Positions 1 to 12,925 are shown, counted from the stretch's first letter. The stretch: 64,000 nt of DNA from Sipunculus nudus (GCA_026874595.1 CM049321.1:25533479-25597478); one strand, 5' to 3'. A program made the numbers and translations. The notes: generated by a model from the letters alone, not told the origin.

Positions 1-397
1 TTACAAGTCCATAGTATAGTCCTGCACTTTATCAAATATGCACTTGTTGACCTCTCCCTGACCTTAAAAAAGTCAAGGTCATCATAGTTAGTGTCTTTTA
101 AAAAAGTGAATGAAATAAACTTGGAAGAGATAGGTCATTTGTATTTTTATTTTTAGTATCACAAAGGTTACAACCAAAAATGTTAAACGTACCCCAACTT
201 TGCTTTACAAATTGCCACTGCACCAAATCGTCACCAGTACATTTGCTTCCCCGTGTCAATATCTTCAAATGTACAACCTTGAAAAAATTATCAACGTCCT
301 CATATTTGATATAATTTAAAAACAAATTTAATATACTTTTAATGGTATGTCTTTTATTGTTCTACTCTCAATATCTCAAAAGTTTATAAACAAAAGA
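1..397. other. No gene seen
   Basis: AT-rich sequence with no reading frame that looks like a gene. A 75-codon minus-strand frame at 98-325 resembles no family I know and has no supporting splice context. Confidence 0.5.
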
Positions 398-743
398 GTT
401 AGGCCAAAATAAAAAAAAGGTATGGTTCTCAGGCACTTTTTTTCAGAAATCAATGCGGGCGGGCGCTTTTTTTATTTTAAATTTTTTGGTATGTTTCGAT
501 AAAAAATGTCAAATGATAAGGGAAAAGCATGAAAATAACAGTTTCTTTTTGCTAAATAAGTGAAAGCACTACAAAACTAAGGAAATTGTATGGTTTTATC
601 TTCTTGAAAGAATTATGGGAGCGGCAGCAGCTCAAAATTGGAAAGTTTTTGTTAAAAATCAAAATAAAAAGTTTTGATGCGGGGGTTTAAAATTGATGCG
701 GGCGGTGCCTGAGAACCATACCTTTAATTTTTTTTGGCCTTAC
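398..743. mobile_element. MITE-like element with about 39-bp terminal inverted repeats
   Basis: The left end (GTTAGGCC, an A-rich stretch, then GGTATGGTTCTCAGGCAC at 419-436) is mirrored at the right end by GTGCCTGAGAACCATACC at 705-722 followed by GGCCTTAC ending at 743. The inner 18 bp of each arm match perfectly. The 346-bp body has no transposase, so this is a non-autonomous DNA element; the superfamily and the target-site duplication are unclear. The 95-codon plus-strand frame starting at 693 begins inside the right arm and is not credible as a gene. Confidence 0.75.
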
Positions 744-944
744 CCCTACCCCCACATATTTTACCCTGTTGGTGCAATACATTTGTATGAGGGTGGGGAT
801 ATAAAGAGGGTGATACACACCAAAAGCTACCGTCGATGCAATGCTATCACATATTTTCAAACTCTAGGGATGTATACCTGGCGATATCAAAATGAGAATT
901 ATTCACCTCGGACGGTACCGACAAACCCGTCTGGCTCATGGACT

Positions 945-3900
945 TTTATAAATGGGAATGTTGCTGTGATTAAGCAGTGAAGACTATTCTGCGTCCCAGT
1001 ATTGGACAGAGAAACAAGTAAGAAATCAAGATTAACGACAAAAAAATATTCCTCAGTTTTATACATGTATGTCCAATGATCTTTGACTTCTTACCGTTAT
1101 ACAAAGGTTTCGACTCTCTTGAAGTCCCATTTGAGACTTGATCGGTCCAGTTCACCTCCCCAACCTCCCATGCAAAATTTTAAAATAAAAATTGAAAAAT
1201 ATGTGTCCCTAAATCTCTGCCAGGATTAGATTTTTCGCATGCGTTTTTTTTATTATGGAAAAATGCAGTCCATTTTATTGGTTTAATCGATTTTAAAGAA
1301 AATGACTAATCATCGAATTTATCGATTTATCGGCACACCATAAATATATACCCCGATCTCTATACTGACGCCCCTTGATAAGAAATTACAGGGAGCATTC
1401 AAAAAAAGTTTTCAAAACATGCTTATAATCATCACCTTTAATGTATATTTTTTTAAACATTTTTATATTTTTAAGAACAGTTTCAAATAAAAATATTCAC
1501 CAATAAAAAGTTTACACACGTCTTCTCTACTTTCGAGCAGCCTAATTATACTCCGTTCCACCAACCTGTTTTTTTTGTCGACGATTTTCTCAAAAATTTA
1601 TTTTTTTTATATTTTTCCTACTTGATAACTACATATGGAAGTGACAACCTTATATGGCAATTAAGAATTTTACAATAAATCCAAAGATAATGTTAAACTA
1701 CTCTTTAGTCTCTTCACAATGATTTGGCATTTACGATGTGTCCCTCCATAAGTAGTCATCTTTGTTTCAGCAGGTTATAATTCATTTTGCAATGACCAAT
1801 GAATTGACAGCCATAAATGGGCCTTATATGTTGTAAAATGTAGACAAATCTCTTATATTTATTCAAATAATTTTGTTTCTTGAATAAGGTGTAGGGTAGG
1901 TATTTGATAACCTTGTAGAAAATTAGTTCCTTTAATCCTCCACACTAAAATCGTTTCCCTAGAAATAAAACTAATAAAATTTCATAGCAAAAAATGGGTG
2001 AACATGAGGGGACGAAACGGACTACAATTCCCATACTAAAATCAGCGGTTCTAACGTTATATAGAGAGTTATAAATGGGAATGTTGCTCTGACCACTGCG
2101 TTTATAAGCAGTGAAGACAATTCTGCGTCCGATTATTGGAAAATGAAACAAGTTAGAAATCAAGATTAACGACCAAAAATAATATTACTTAGTTTTATAC
2201 ATGTCTGTTACAAAGACAAATACAAATGATCTTTGATTCCATAGCGTAATACACAGATTCCGATTCTGGTGTTGTCCCATTCCAGTCTTGATCATACCAG
2301 TTCACTTGCGGAACCTCCCCTGCATTTTTTTAAAATAACAAGTAAACCATGCATTTTATCATCTGAATGCCAAATTTTGTAGGTGGTATCCCCATTCAAC
2401 TGAACCTTAGCTCGGTCGACATGGGAAACAGAGACATAAATGTCAAGTGAGAAGATTCTACTTGCAATGGTTATTATTTGTGCCCTGTTAACAGACATCA
2501 CATTCTTGAAGGTACCAAAAATAGAGCAACAATGTGTAAAATTTGAAAAAAAAAATCGAGGTGGCATCACAAGTAGGCAGGAACTGATGAAACACTCCAT
2601 GATGAATAAGAAATGAACAGAATCATATTGATCAATGCATTGGTGTTCAGATACTGGTGCTTTTGTAACAATTTTTTAATTATTCTGGGGGGTACTTTCT
2701 AACCCCATAGCTCAGAGGATATGGGTTACAAAGGTCTAATTTCAAGTTTCAATGGAGACTTTTCATGGATCCCCCTGGATATGATGTAGGAAGATTCTAG
2801 GTTCATTGGTAACGATTTGTGCCTAGTTACCGAACAACTGGTTTTTGAAGGTTTCAAAAATAGAAAAACAAAATTTGTAAAAAATTGGAAAATCCAGGTG
2901 GCGCCACAAGTCTGCAGGAACTGATGAAACTCCCCATGAGCAATATGCATGCATAAGAATCATGGCGATCAATGCATTATTTGTTCAGATACTAGAGCTT
3001 TTGTATATTTTTTAAAAATTATTCTGAGGGGTAGTCATGATCCCTATAGCTCAGAGGATATTAATAACAGAGACCTAAATTCAGGTTTCCAAGGAGATTT
3101 TTCATTGACCTCCCTGGATGTAAGGTTAGAATCTAGGGCCAGCGGTAACGATTTGCGCCTGATTAACTTTCAGTCAACTGAACTAAAAACCATATACAAG
3201 GGACCAACTATAAGTCATGTAAATTATCATGCTTTTTACAAAGGAGTTAACTGTTATTCAATAATTACAGGTTACCTATACCCAAGAGTATCACTAGCAC
3301 ACATTATATGAAAGTTTAACTATTTACTAACAAGTAGCCCATGGGCCATGATGCTCGGCTGAACTTGAAAATACAAAGAGTGTTTTTTAAGATGTATTTG
3401 AAATATAATTAACATCAAATTTTTAATTATTCTGAGGGGTACTTCTGAGCCCCATAGCTCGGAGAATATGGGTAACAGAGACCTAATTTCAGGTTTCCAC
3501 AGAAATATATTCATGAACCTCCTTTGATGTCAAGTTAAAAAATTCCAGGTCTCTCATATTTTAATAATTACGTTTCTTATTTAAGGTGTAAGGTAGGTAT
3601 TTATTTACCTTGTAGAAAATAAGATCCTTTAATCCTCTACACTAAACTTGTTTCCCTAGAAATGAAACTAATAAAATTTCATAGCAACAAATAGGTGGAC
3701 ATGAGGGGACGAAACGGACTATAACTCCCATACTAAAATCAGTAGTTATAACGTTATATAGAGAGTTATAAATGGGAATGTTGCTGTGACCACTGCGTTT
3801 ATAAGCAGAGAAGACAATTCTGTGTCCGATTATTGAAAAGTGAAACACGTTAGTAAATAAGATTAACGACCAAAAATAATATTACTTAGTTTTATACATG

Positions 3901-4805
3901 TATGTCCAAATGTTCTATGATTTCTTACCGTAATACACAGATTCCGATTCTGGTGTTGTCCAATTCCAGTCTTCATCGAACCAGTAAACTTGCGCAACCT
4001 CCCCTGCAATTTTTTAGGATATGGGTAACAGAGACATAAATGTCAAGTTTAAAGATTCCACGTGCAATGGTTATGATTTGTGCCCTGTTAACAGACAACC
4101 ACATTCTTGAAGGTTAAAAAAATAGAGAAAAAATGTGTAACATTTGAAAAAAAAATATCCAGGTGGCATCACAAGTCGGCGGGAACTGATGAAACACTCC
4201 ATGATGAATATGCATGCACAGAATCATATTGATCAATGCATTCGTTGTTCAGATACTAATGCTTATGTAACAATTTTTAAATTATTCTGGGGGTTACTTT
4301 CGAACCCCATAGATAAGAGGATATGGGCAACAGAGACCTTAATTCAGGTTTCAATGGATATTTTTCATGGACCTTCCTGGATGTGAAGTAGGAAGATTCT
4401 AGGTCCAATGGTTACAATTTGTGCCTAGTTAACGGACAACTGCTTTTTTTAAGGCTTCAAAAATAGAAAAAAAATCGTAAAAATTTAGAAAATCCAGGTG
4501 GCGCCAAAAGTCTGCAGGAACTAATGAAACTTCCCATGAGCAATATGCATGCAAAGAATCATGGTGATCAATGCATTAGTTATTCAGGTTCTAGAGCTTT
4601 TGTATCAATTTTATAATTATTCTGAGGGGTATTTCTGATCCCCACAGTTCAGAGGATATTGGTAACAGAAACCTAAATTCAGGTTTCCAAGGAGATTTTT
4701 CATGGACCTCCTTGGATGTCAAGTTAGAATCTAGGGCCAGCGGTCACGATTTGCTCCTGGTTACCGGACAGACAGACAGACGGACGGCCGACGATCAAAG
4801 GGTGA
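945..4805. repeat. Cluster of diverged low-copy repeats (families A and C)
   Basis: Blocks recur in direct orientation. A block containing TTATAAATGGGAATGTTGCT and a GCAGTGAAGAC core appears near 950, 2070 and 3765, and again near 8130. A 340-bp unit with the core CAGGAACTGATGAAAC, then GATCAATGCATT and CAGAGGATATGGG, appears at about 2558, 2898, 4161 and 4497. The last unit ends in an ACAGACAGACGGACGG tract at about 4770-4790. Short ORFs with similar peptides at 1945-2163 and 3642-3848 are only translations of the repeat. This is non-coding, interspersed and partly tandem; the element class is unknown. Confidence 0.7.
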
Positions 4806-4841
4806 AGTACCTGGTTTTAGGGCTTTAATTTATAAACAAGT

Positions 4842-7250
4842 GACCCATAAGTCATGACGCTCAGATGCCAAGCATGACGTTTGACACCATAGGCTGAGAT
4901 TAACAACTTCCAGTCAATTTTTTAAAGAACCTATTTGCCAGTTTTGTTGAACCTTTTTACGATAACAGAAATATACATGTCTGGTTAAAACACAGTGAAT
5001 TGATGGTCTGAGGCAAATGTATGGTTGTTGAGCTATCAGGAACTAGTCCCATAGCTTGCTTGATACCTGTAAATCTGAAAATGGACACAAGACAGGCCAA
5101 ATATAAGATCATAATATATAGCAAAAATCAAGGAAATCCATGCAAGAATTATTGAGAAATGGGTGCTTCTGTATGAACTTATACTCAATACAAGCCAACT
5201 GTACTGAACTTTCATAAACGATGGTCATATTTATTAAAAAATCTTTGACCCAATCCTATGAAAGATTACATTAATATACAACCCGCTGCATTCACATAAA
5301 CAGTTCTTGAGATGATATGTTCAAACGGAACTTAAAGATGGCTACCTGGTGACCATAGTGGATTTCTTACAGGTCTGAAATAGGACAACAAACCTCCTCT
5401 AAAAGGAACCAAACATAAAAATAAATAAAGAAACACTGACAATAGGATTTCTATGGTGGCTACATGGCAGACATACTTTAAGAATTCTGACGAGTCTGAC
5501 ATCTGATATTACAAATCCTCAAATAAGAGAGAAAACTTGTGGCAATTGCTCCAAAGAATGTTACAGTAATGAATGTCCAAACAATTCAAAAGGCATGATC
5601 AGGTTGGAGAGCTCTCATATCAGATTTGTGGACATGCAAATGTATAATGTGCAAGTCCAATATTTTTTTAAATTATCACCTCGCTTTTCATTAGGGTCAG
5701 CAGGTTGGGTTAACTGAAAAACCTGAAAGAAAAGAAATCCATAAAGCATCACTAAGAGTCTCAAAATCAAATAAAGCCATCCTAAATCCAGGTAGAGACC
5801 CAAATATCGAAAAAACGCTTTATATTTTTGGTATATCTGATGATCTCTATAAAAAATATTCAGATATCTAGGAAAATAAAGTTTATTGATATGATTCCAT
5901 AAAATAAACTGCAAAATGTTCCCATCATCTTATAAATCAGTAGTTAAACCTTAATACTATATTCTCATAGTCCTAATGCTTGGCCAAGCATTCCAGCGAC
6001 AGGGTGTTTTTGTTATGTACTGATCATATTCTCTTCACTCAATGGGCTCATACAAAACGGAGTCATATAACACAAGTGTCAATCACAATTACGGCCACAC
6101 AGTGAGATGTACAAGTTGGAGTGCAATGTATATATATATAAGAAAAATAGAGATGGTTTACAAAGTAAGTTTAAATTGTGAACATCCTTGACCTAGGATT
6201 GGCCTTTTGCCCACATATAAATGGTATTCTTTCTAGAGTGATGAGTAACTGCTACCACTTAAAACTGAAGTGATCACTTGGCAACCAAAGTGTGAATAAC
6301 TTTGATCTGCAACCTTTAACCTCCTGACTAACTGACTCCAAAATCAATAAGTTATTTCTTCAAGCAAAAAGACCCTTAAATATGAAGTTTGACTCAGAGT
6401 GATGCATAGATAAGGCATGTGAAAGACTGAAGGTTTGGAATGAACAGTTTAGCTTGAATTACGTTCACAAGTATTTGTTACAATTAAGAATTGTGACCTT
6501 GACCTCTGACCTTTGGAACCCTATCGATAGGGTTCTTCCTCTATTGGTAGGTACGCCATTTATGACAGATGGAAGGTATAGATTGAAAAATTTGCCTAAA
6601 AAAGAGTCCACGCAAGTAATGGGTGCTGTGAACTTGACCTTTGACCTCAAAATCAACAGGTCTTTCCCCTGTTGGCAGACAAGGGATATGTCAGTGCTGG
6701 AAGGTTTTGAATGAAAAGTCTCTCTTGAAATGTTACCACTACCTTTTTAAAGAAGTGGATCCTGTGACCTTGACCTTTGACCGTGTAACCTCAAAATCTG
6801 TGTAATTCTTCTTCCACTAGGTAGGTGAGCCATCTGTGAAGGACCGAAGGATTGGGATAAAAGGTTTGGCTTAAAATGCATCCACAGGCTTTTAAAAGAA
6901 TTGATTCCTGTGACCTTGACCTTTGACCTTTTGACTTCAAAATAATTATGGTTCTTTTCATGTTTGTTGGGGAGCTGTATGTGAAAGATGAAATGAATAT
7001 ATTTGCTATTAGAATTAATTCTGGGGGGGGGTGCAACTCGGAGAATATAGGTTGCAGTAACCTAATTTAAGGTTTGCAAGGAGATCTTTTAATAACCTCT
7101 GAGACTGGATAGGGTTCATGATCCTAAGCCTTACGATTACGACTTTAGCCCTGCTAACGGACGGACGGCCGCAGTGAGAGACGGAAGGACGACGGACAAA
7201 TACCCATCGCTATAGCACAGCATGACTAAAAGTCAGCTGAGCTAAAAATG
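4842..7250. repeat. Long dispersed repeat B, copy 1
   Basis: Starts at AAGTGACCCATAAGTCATGA. It is alignable by eye along almost its whole length with 10837-12925 in the same orientation: shared blocks include CATCTTATAAATCAGTAG, the GCATTCC.GC.ACAG.GTGTTTTT block, and the region with repeated TGACCTTTGACC. Copy 1 continues into a GGACGGACGGCC tract and ends near GTCAGCTGAGCTAAAAATG, an end also suggested by family C. No long reading frame. Likely a non-autonomous mobile element or an old duplication. Confidence 0.7.
6485..6935. repeat. About 138-bp tandem repeat carrying DR1-type motifs (copy 1)
   Basis: Four units with a period of about 138 bp, each containing a CTTGACC-TTGACC core. The strings at 6635-6647 and 6917-6929 read TGACCTTTGACCT, the reverse complement of AGGTCAAAGGTCA, a perfect direct repeat of the nuclear-receptor half-site with 1-bp spacing (DR1). 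The site at 6771-6783 differs only in the last base. Adjacent GACCTTGACC extends this to TCAAGGTCA-like half-sites. The match is seen in the sequence; receptor binding is not established. Confidence 0.65.
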
Positions 7251-7254
7251 ATAC

Positions 7255-8165
7255 TTTGTGTCACTACATCCCTGTCAGGATAAGATTCTTCGCAAGCGTT
7301 TTTATCGAATATGAAAAAAATGCAACTGATTAATCGATTTTGAAAGAAAATGACTGATCGAATTAATGGATTAATCGGCACACCATGAATTTATACCCCC
7401 ATACCCCATTATCTACGCCTCTGGTAAAATTATAACAGATTAAGGGAGCATTTAAAAAAATTTCAAAACATTTCCACAAACATAAACATTTTTTTATACA
7501 TTTAAGAACAGTTTCAAATAAAAATATTAACCAAAAAAAATCACACACGTCTTCTCTACTTTTTCGTACCACCAGCCAGTGTCCACCTGTTTTTTGTAGA
7601 CGATTTTCTTATAAAAGTTTATATTTTTTAATTTATTTCCTAGGTAACTACATGTGGAAGTGACAACCTTATATTGCAATTAAGAATTTTACAATAAATC
7701 CAAAGTTTATGTTTCACAACTCTTAAATCTCTTCAAAATGATCTGGCAGATACAATGTGTCCCACCCATCTTTGTTTTACCTGGTTATATTTTTTAAATG
7801 TTTACATGACATGATCCAATCAGCAGCCGTCAGATCAGGCCGTTTTTCCATGTGACCTATGACCTTGACTGCCATAAGTGGGCCTGATATGTTGAAAACA
7901 TTGACTGATCTCTCATATTTCAAATAATTCTGTTTCTTAAATAAGGTGTAAGGTAGGTATTTATTTACTTTGTAGAAAATAAGGTCCTTTAATCCTCTAC
8001 ACTAAAATTGTCTCCCTAGAAAAGAAACTAGTAAAAGAATTTCATAGCAAAAATTAGGTGGACATGAGGGGACGAAACGAACTATAACTCGGATACTAAA
8101 ATCAGTGGCTATAACGTTAAATGGTAGTTATAAATGGGAATGTTGCTGTGATTACTGCGTTTAAG
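7255..8165. repeat. Family A repeat, second long copy
   Basis: Aligns with about 1196-2165: shared landmarks are the CAGGATTAGATT/CAGGATAAGATT block, TTAATCGATTTT, ATCGGCACACCAT, CACACGTCTTCTCTACTTT, and the closing TATAAATGGGAATGTTGCTGTGA. About 0.9 kb, roughly 80 percent similar by eye. It begins a few bases after the end of repeat B copy 1. No coding potential recognised. Confidence 0.65.
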
Positions 8166-8329
8166 TGCGATATAACGCGGGAACGTTTGATTTTTCTGTC
8201 AGAGGTCTTAACCAATTTTATAGAATAGGCCAATCTAGGCATTTTTAATAAATTTTATTGATATTGATTTTTTTTTAATTTTACTTAATAAAATCAAGCA
8301 TGTATCTAATGTATTATGATCCTAATGTA

Positions 8330-8815
8330 TCATTCTCAGACGTCCTTGGCAAATGTCTTTGGAAAACTGAAATTAGGTCACCATAACCTATATTTTGGGA
8401 CCTATAGGGAAAGATGTCAAATAAGAACCTAGACAGTCAGACGGGGCAATCAATTTGGCCTAGAATATTCTTATGCAACATCCTGGGAGGTTCTAGGCAA
8501 ATCTCCTAGGAGACCTGAAATGAGGTCATGGTGAACGATATTCTGCAAGCTACTGCCCAGTAGCATGATTAGGAGCAGTCAGATATGGCCCGAATTGTAT
8601 CCATTAGCCCTAAACTCTTCTAACATGACTTCAGGGAAGTCCTTTGCAAGTTTCCTTGGAAACCTGAAATTGGGTCATGGTGACCTATATTCTGCTAGCT
8701 ATGGACCACAAACATGATTTTGAGCACCCAGACAGACAGGGTTCAAATTGTATCCATTTTCCTTGGAACTTTCTATTGTGAAATCCAGGGGGTCCTGGGC
8801 AGGTCTCCTATGAAT
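8330..8815. repeat. Degenerate tandem repeat, period about 180 bp
   Basis: About three to four diverged units sharing the order CTTGGCAAAT/CTTTGCAAGT, GGAAACCTGAAATTGGGTCA, GGTGACCTATATTCTG and CAGACAG. Units begin near 8340, 8465, 8640 and 8790. Non-coding. Confidence 0.55.
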
Positions 8816-9478
8816 CCTTATTTTTTTTTTATTTTCTGTCCAGTTTTCAACAAGGTAACATTAGCCATATGCTATTCTCAGCGACAATATATAACATCAA
8901 TAAAAGAAATTAGCATCCAGTTAAAATTAGATGGGCGTAATGGCCCATGTGCCACTTGTTTTTCAGCGATCATATCTTTAATCAGCTTAAACATTTTATG
9001 ATTTAAAAGAAAGTATGAAACACATGTGTATGCATCATCATTTTGATATGACATAAGCCAAACTTAGGATAAATATATTCAATAATGGAACTTGCATTTT
9101 CGGAATGTTTAATTGCACATTTTTAAAATTTTAAAATTAAAAAATTAATATGAACAAAATTTTTTATTAAATAAACCATTATTTCCCCTTCCTCATCAGG
9201 AATTTATATACGGGGATCAGTCGATCTGCATATATTACATATGCAACACAGTATCTCAAAAACCGTTACCTTTTTTTACATGGAAGTCACATATGTCAGT
9301 ATCAGTTAAGCAATCATATACTTAGTACTTTAAATAGCAGGGCCATTTCTTCTTAGCTTTTCGTATGATAATATATAAATCCCATAACAATAAAAATAGA
9401 AATTTTGCATTTGTTAAAGTTTAATTAATTCGACAGAGCGCTGCATGGGCATCTTGTTTATTAAACATTTGTTATTAC
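8816..9478. other. No gene seen; expected 3' side of gene 1
   Basis: This lies just downstream of the minus-strand gene 1 donor, where its last exons could fall. I read the minus strand here and further left for the MIB/HERC2 pattern seen in genes 3 and 4 and did not find it. The sequence is very AT-rich. Confidence 0.4.
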
Positions 9479-10541
9479 CTATTTCCTTGGTATCTCGTTG
9501 TTGATTTTCTGTACCAGTGGCCGCATCCGATGTTGTCGCATCCGACAGTGTACCAACTTGAACAGGGGCAGGTGAGATTTCAAACCGTAGTTTGGATAAT
9601 TTGTTCATCGCCGAATCTAGTTTGTCCCTGTTTTCCTTGAATGATGCCATCAGTTTGCACAGGTCAAGCAGAATTTTTGCGGGAGGGTTTGTAGCACCAG
9701 TGCCTGCTAGGTCAGATAAGTTCCCTGATGTGTTCTTCAATTTGGCCAAGTCAGCCCGACATAGGTCGACCGGCTTAAGGTGATCATTATCTATCTCCTG
9801 CAACAGTTTTTTAACCTGTAGATCAATGGCATGTTTTCGCTTTTCCCCTTCCTGTTTTATACTAGACCTAATTGTATTAAGATGGGTCGCTGTGTCTGCT
9901 AGTTTATTAGACCACGCTGCATACTTTGAATCAACAATTTCCGTGAGCTGACGAGCTCTTTCAGCTTGAACTTTTAATTCTTCATAGGTTCTTTTGAATT
10001 TTGTCTGGTGTCCTTTGTGTTTCTGTGCCTTTGCGCAGGACAAGCACAGACATTCCGTGCAGTCTGGACAGAACACATTTAATGGTTTCTGGTGAGTTTC
10101 ACAAAGTTCACCTGAAATCATTTTTCTCCCATCTGCTTTCAATGCTACCAGTCGATGGTCTTGGAATAATGGAATCGTGTCGTGGTACTGCTGGCAGTCA
10201 TGACACAAATTTTCCAGACATGTTGAACAGAACACGGCTGACCGTTTCTTCGACGCTCTTGGGCAGTTATCACAGTAACGAACATGCGGTTTAGATTTTG
10301 TCATTCGTTTGAGAAAAAAGTTCAGTGGTAATCTAGAAACACCGCCAGATGGAAGCACCGTTTCTTTTCTACAATTTGGGCACGTGACTGATCGTCCCCT
10401 ACTCTTCGATACCAAGTCGACAAGACACTGTTCACAGAATGTGTGTAAGCAACTTAGGGCCCGGGGTTTTCGATCCACCGGGGATGACAAACACAGAGTA
10501 CACTCAAAATCTTCTGAATCCTCAGGATGAGCTTTTGCCAT
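9479..10541 (-). CDS. Gene 1: RING/B-box/coiled-coil (TRIM-like) protein, main exon
   Basis: Predicted RING-type E3 ubiquitin ligase. A C3HC4 RING spans residues 14-57 (C14, C17, C31, H33, C36, C39, C54, C57). B-box 1 covers about 90-129 and B-box 2 about 147-178 (C147, H150, C158, C161, C166, C169, H175, H178). A charged helical coiled-coil region follows at about 185-330. The start at 10541 sits 4 bases after a plausible 3' splice site (TTGTTTTGAAG) on the minus strand. The frame stays open to 9414, but I end the exon at 9479. A donor there (ATAG|GTAATA, phase 1) follows a VGTL motif and matches the position and phase of the donors in genes 2-4. The downstream exons were not found, so the C-terminus is unknown. 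The RING is intact. It lies between two direct copies of repeat B. Confidence 0.85.
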
Positions 10542-10609
10542 GGTTCTTCAAAACAATAAACATATATACTATAGTGACAAAAATTAGATCCTATTTCGAC
10601 GTTGAACTT

Positions 10610-10835
10610 CTAGGCGGGTCAAAATACGTTAATAATAGCTCAACCCCAAACAAACTGCAAAAATTGTTTATGATTATTTTCTGTACTTTAGGATCAGCTT
10701 AACAATATATCAAAAGTTTACCAAAATTGAACCCCGGGAAAGTTGTTATTTCAAAATGGCGTACAAGATGGCCGCATGCCATCTGAGGCCATAAATCTAT
10801 CATTTTAGGTCTAGAAACCTATTAGAACCAATAAC
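10610..10835. repeat. Inverted copy of a repeat also at about 17740-17990
   Basis: The segment TATATCAAAAGTTTACCAAAA followed by AACCCCGGGAAAGTTGTTATT (about 10690-10735) is the near-exact reverse complement of 17855-17905. Weaker similarity extends to both sides, for example TCAAAATA and TTCTGTACTTTAGGA against TTCTATACTATAGGA. Immediately right of gene 1, it may contain that gene's promoter or 5' intron sequence. Confidence 0.6.
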
Positions 10836-10836
10836 A

Positions 10837-12925
10837 AGTGACCCAAGGGTCATTCACAACTTCGAGTCAAATTTTTGAGGAACCTTATTGCCAATTTGTT
10901 GAATTTTTCTGCCACAACAGAAATATATATCACCTATGTCTGGTTAAAACACAGTGAATTGATGGTCTGAGGAAAAATGTATGATTGTTGAGCTATCAGG
11001 AACTATTCCCATAGCTTGCTCGATACCTGTCAGTCTCAAAAGGAACACCACGCAGGCTCAATATAAGATCAAAATATAAAGCAAACATCAAGGAAATCCA
11101 TGCACGAATTGTAGAAAACAGGTGCTTCTGCATGAAATTTTATTCAATACAGGCCAACTGTACTGAACTTTTATAAATGATAGTATTATTTATCAAGAAA
11201 TATTTGACCCAATTCTTTGCATGATTACATAAATATACGTCCGACTACATTGACTTTAATAGTTCCTGAGATAATATAATCAAAATGAATTTAAAGATGG
11301 TTGCCAATTTGAGACCAAACTTGTGGCAAATTCTCCAAAGGATGTTAAAGTAATGAATGTCCAAAACAATTCAAAAGGCATGTTCAGGCCCTCATATCAG
11401 ATTTATTGTTATGTAAATGTAAAATTTGTCAGTCCAATATTTTTTATTATCACTCTGCTTTTTAGTGGGGTCAGCAGGGTAGGTAAACTGCAAAACTCGA
11501 ATGAAAAGAAATGCAGAAAGCATTACTAAGAGTTTTTGAATAAAAAAGCCATCCTAGATTAAGGTACACATCCACATATTATGAGAAAAAACACTTGCTT
11601 TTTTATCTAGTGATTTTTTAATAAAAATATTCAGATATCTAGGGAAATAGATTTTTTGCTATGATTTCATAAAATAAACTGCAAAATGTTCCCATCATCT
11701 TATAAATCAGTAGCTAAACCTTAATACTATACTCTCATAGTCTTAATGCCTGGCTGAAGCATTCCGGCAACAGTGTTTTTATTATGCAGTAACGAGGTAC
11801 TTAACACTAAGCCTTATCACTTAATGGGCTGATACAAAAGGGAGTCATAAGTCACCAGCGTCACTCACAATTACAACAACACAGTGAGATGTACCAGTTG
11901 GAGTGCAATGCTTATATATACAAGAAAAATAGAGATGGTCTGCAAAATAAGTTATTGTGAACATCGCTGACCTATTTACTAGGCCTTTTGCCCACATATC
12001 AACTGGATTCTTTCAAAATGATGGGTAACTACTAACCACTTAAATCTGGTGTAATTACTTGGCAACCAATAAGTGAATAACTTTGACCTGCAAACTTTAG
12101 CCTCCTGACCAGATGACCTAAAAAACAATAAGTTATTTCTTCAAGCAGAAAGACTCATAAATATGAAGTTTGAATCATATGAGTGATGCATAGATGTGGC
12201 AAAAGTGAAAGGTTGAAGATTTGGGTTTAACAGTTTCACTTGAAATATGTTCACAAGCCTTTAGAACAATATAATATGGTGACCTTGACCTTTGAGCTTT
12301 TCAATTTAACATCAATAGGCTTCTTGCCTATTGGTAGGCAAGCCATATATGACAGATGGCAGGTATAGATTGAAAAGTCTGCCTGAAAATGACTCCACGC
12401 AAGAATAGGGTGCTGTGAACTTGACCTTTGACCTCAAAATCAACACATCTTTTCCCCTGTTGGCAGGAGGCGATATCAATGCTGGAAGGTTTGGAATGAA
12501 AAGTCACGCTTGTAATGTGTCCACAACCTTTTCAAAGAAGTGGATCCTGTGACCCTGACCTTTGACCTTGTGACCTCAAAATCTATAAGATTCTTCTCCC
12601 TATATGTGAAAGATCAAAAAATTGGGATGAAAGGTTTGGCTTAAAATGCATCCACAGGCTTTTCAAAGAAGTGGGTCCTGTGACCTTGACCTTTGACCTT
12701 GTGACCTCAAAATAATTATAATTTCTTCCCCTATTGGTAGGAGAGTTTTATGTGAAAGATGGAAGGTTTGGGATGAAAATTTTGGCTAAAAGAATTATTT
12801 CTGGGGGGTGCAAACACATCCCGTAACTTTGAGAATATAGGTCGCAGTGACCTATATCAGGTTGGCAAGGAGATCTTTTTACAACCTTTAAGACTGCAAA
12901 GAGTTTATGACCCTAAACATTGTCA
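10837..12925. repeat. Long dispersed repeat B, copy 2
   Basis: Direct-orientation copy of 4842-7135 with small indels. It starts at AAGTGACCCAAGGGTCAT, keeps the same internal order, and ends near the GGCAAGGAGATCTTTTT block without the GGACGG tail of copy 1. On the minus strand it lies about 0.3-2.4 kb upstream of gene 1. Short ORFs within it differ from those in copy 1 and are not genes. Confidence 0.7.
12270..12705. repeat. About 135-bp tandem repeat carrying DR1-type motifs (copy 2)
   Basis: Four units corresponding to 6485-6935. TGACCTTTGACCT is perfect at 12422-12434, 12556-12568 and 12687-12699. The first unit, near 12284, has one mismatch. The array is about 1.7-2.2 kb upstream of the gene 1 coding exon (minus strand). 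Confidence 0.65.

Noticed and set aside
693-980. 95-codon plus-strand frame
   Set aside because: Begins inside the inverted end of a MITE; no domain and no upstream signal.
9414-9478. Natural C-terminus of gene 1 at the first stop
   Set aside because: A phase-1 donor at the position shared by the paralogues makes the last 21 codons more likely to be intron; not proven because the next exon was not found.
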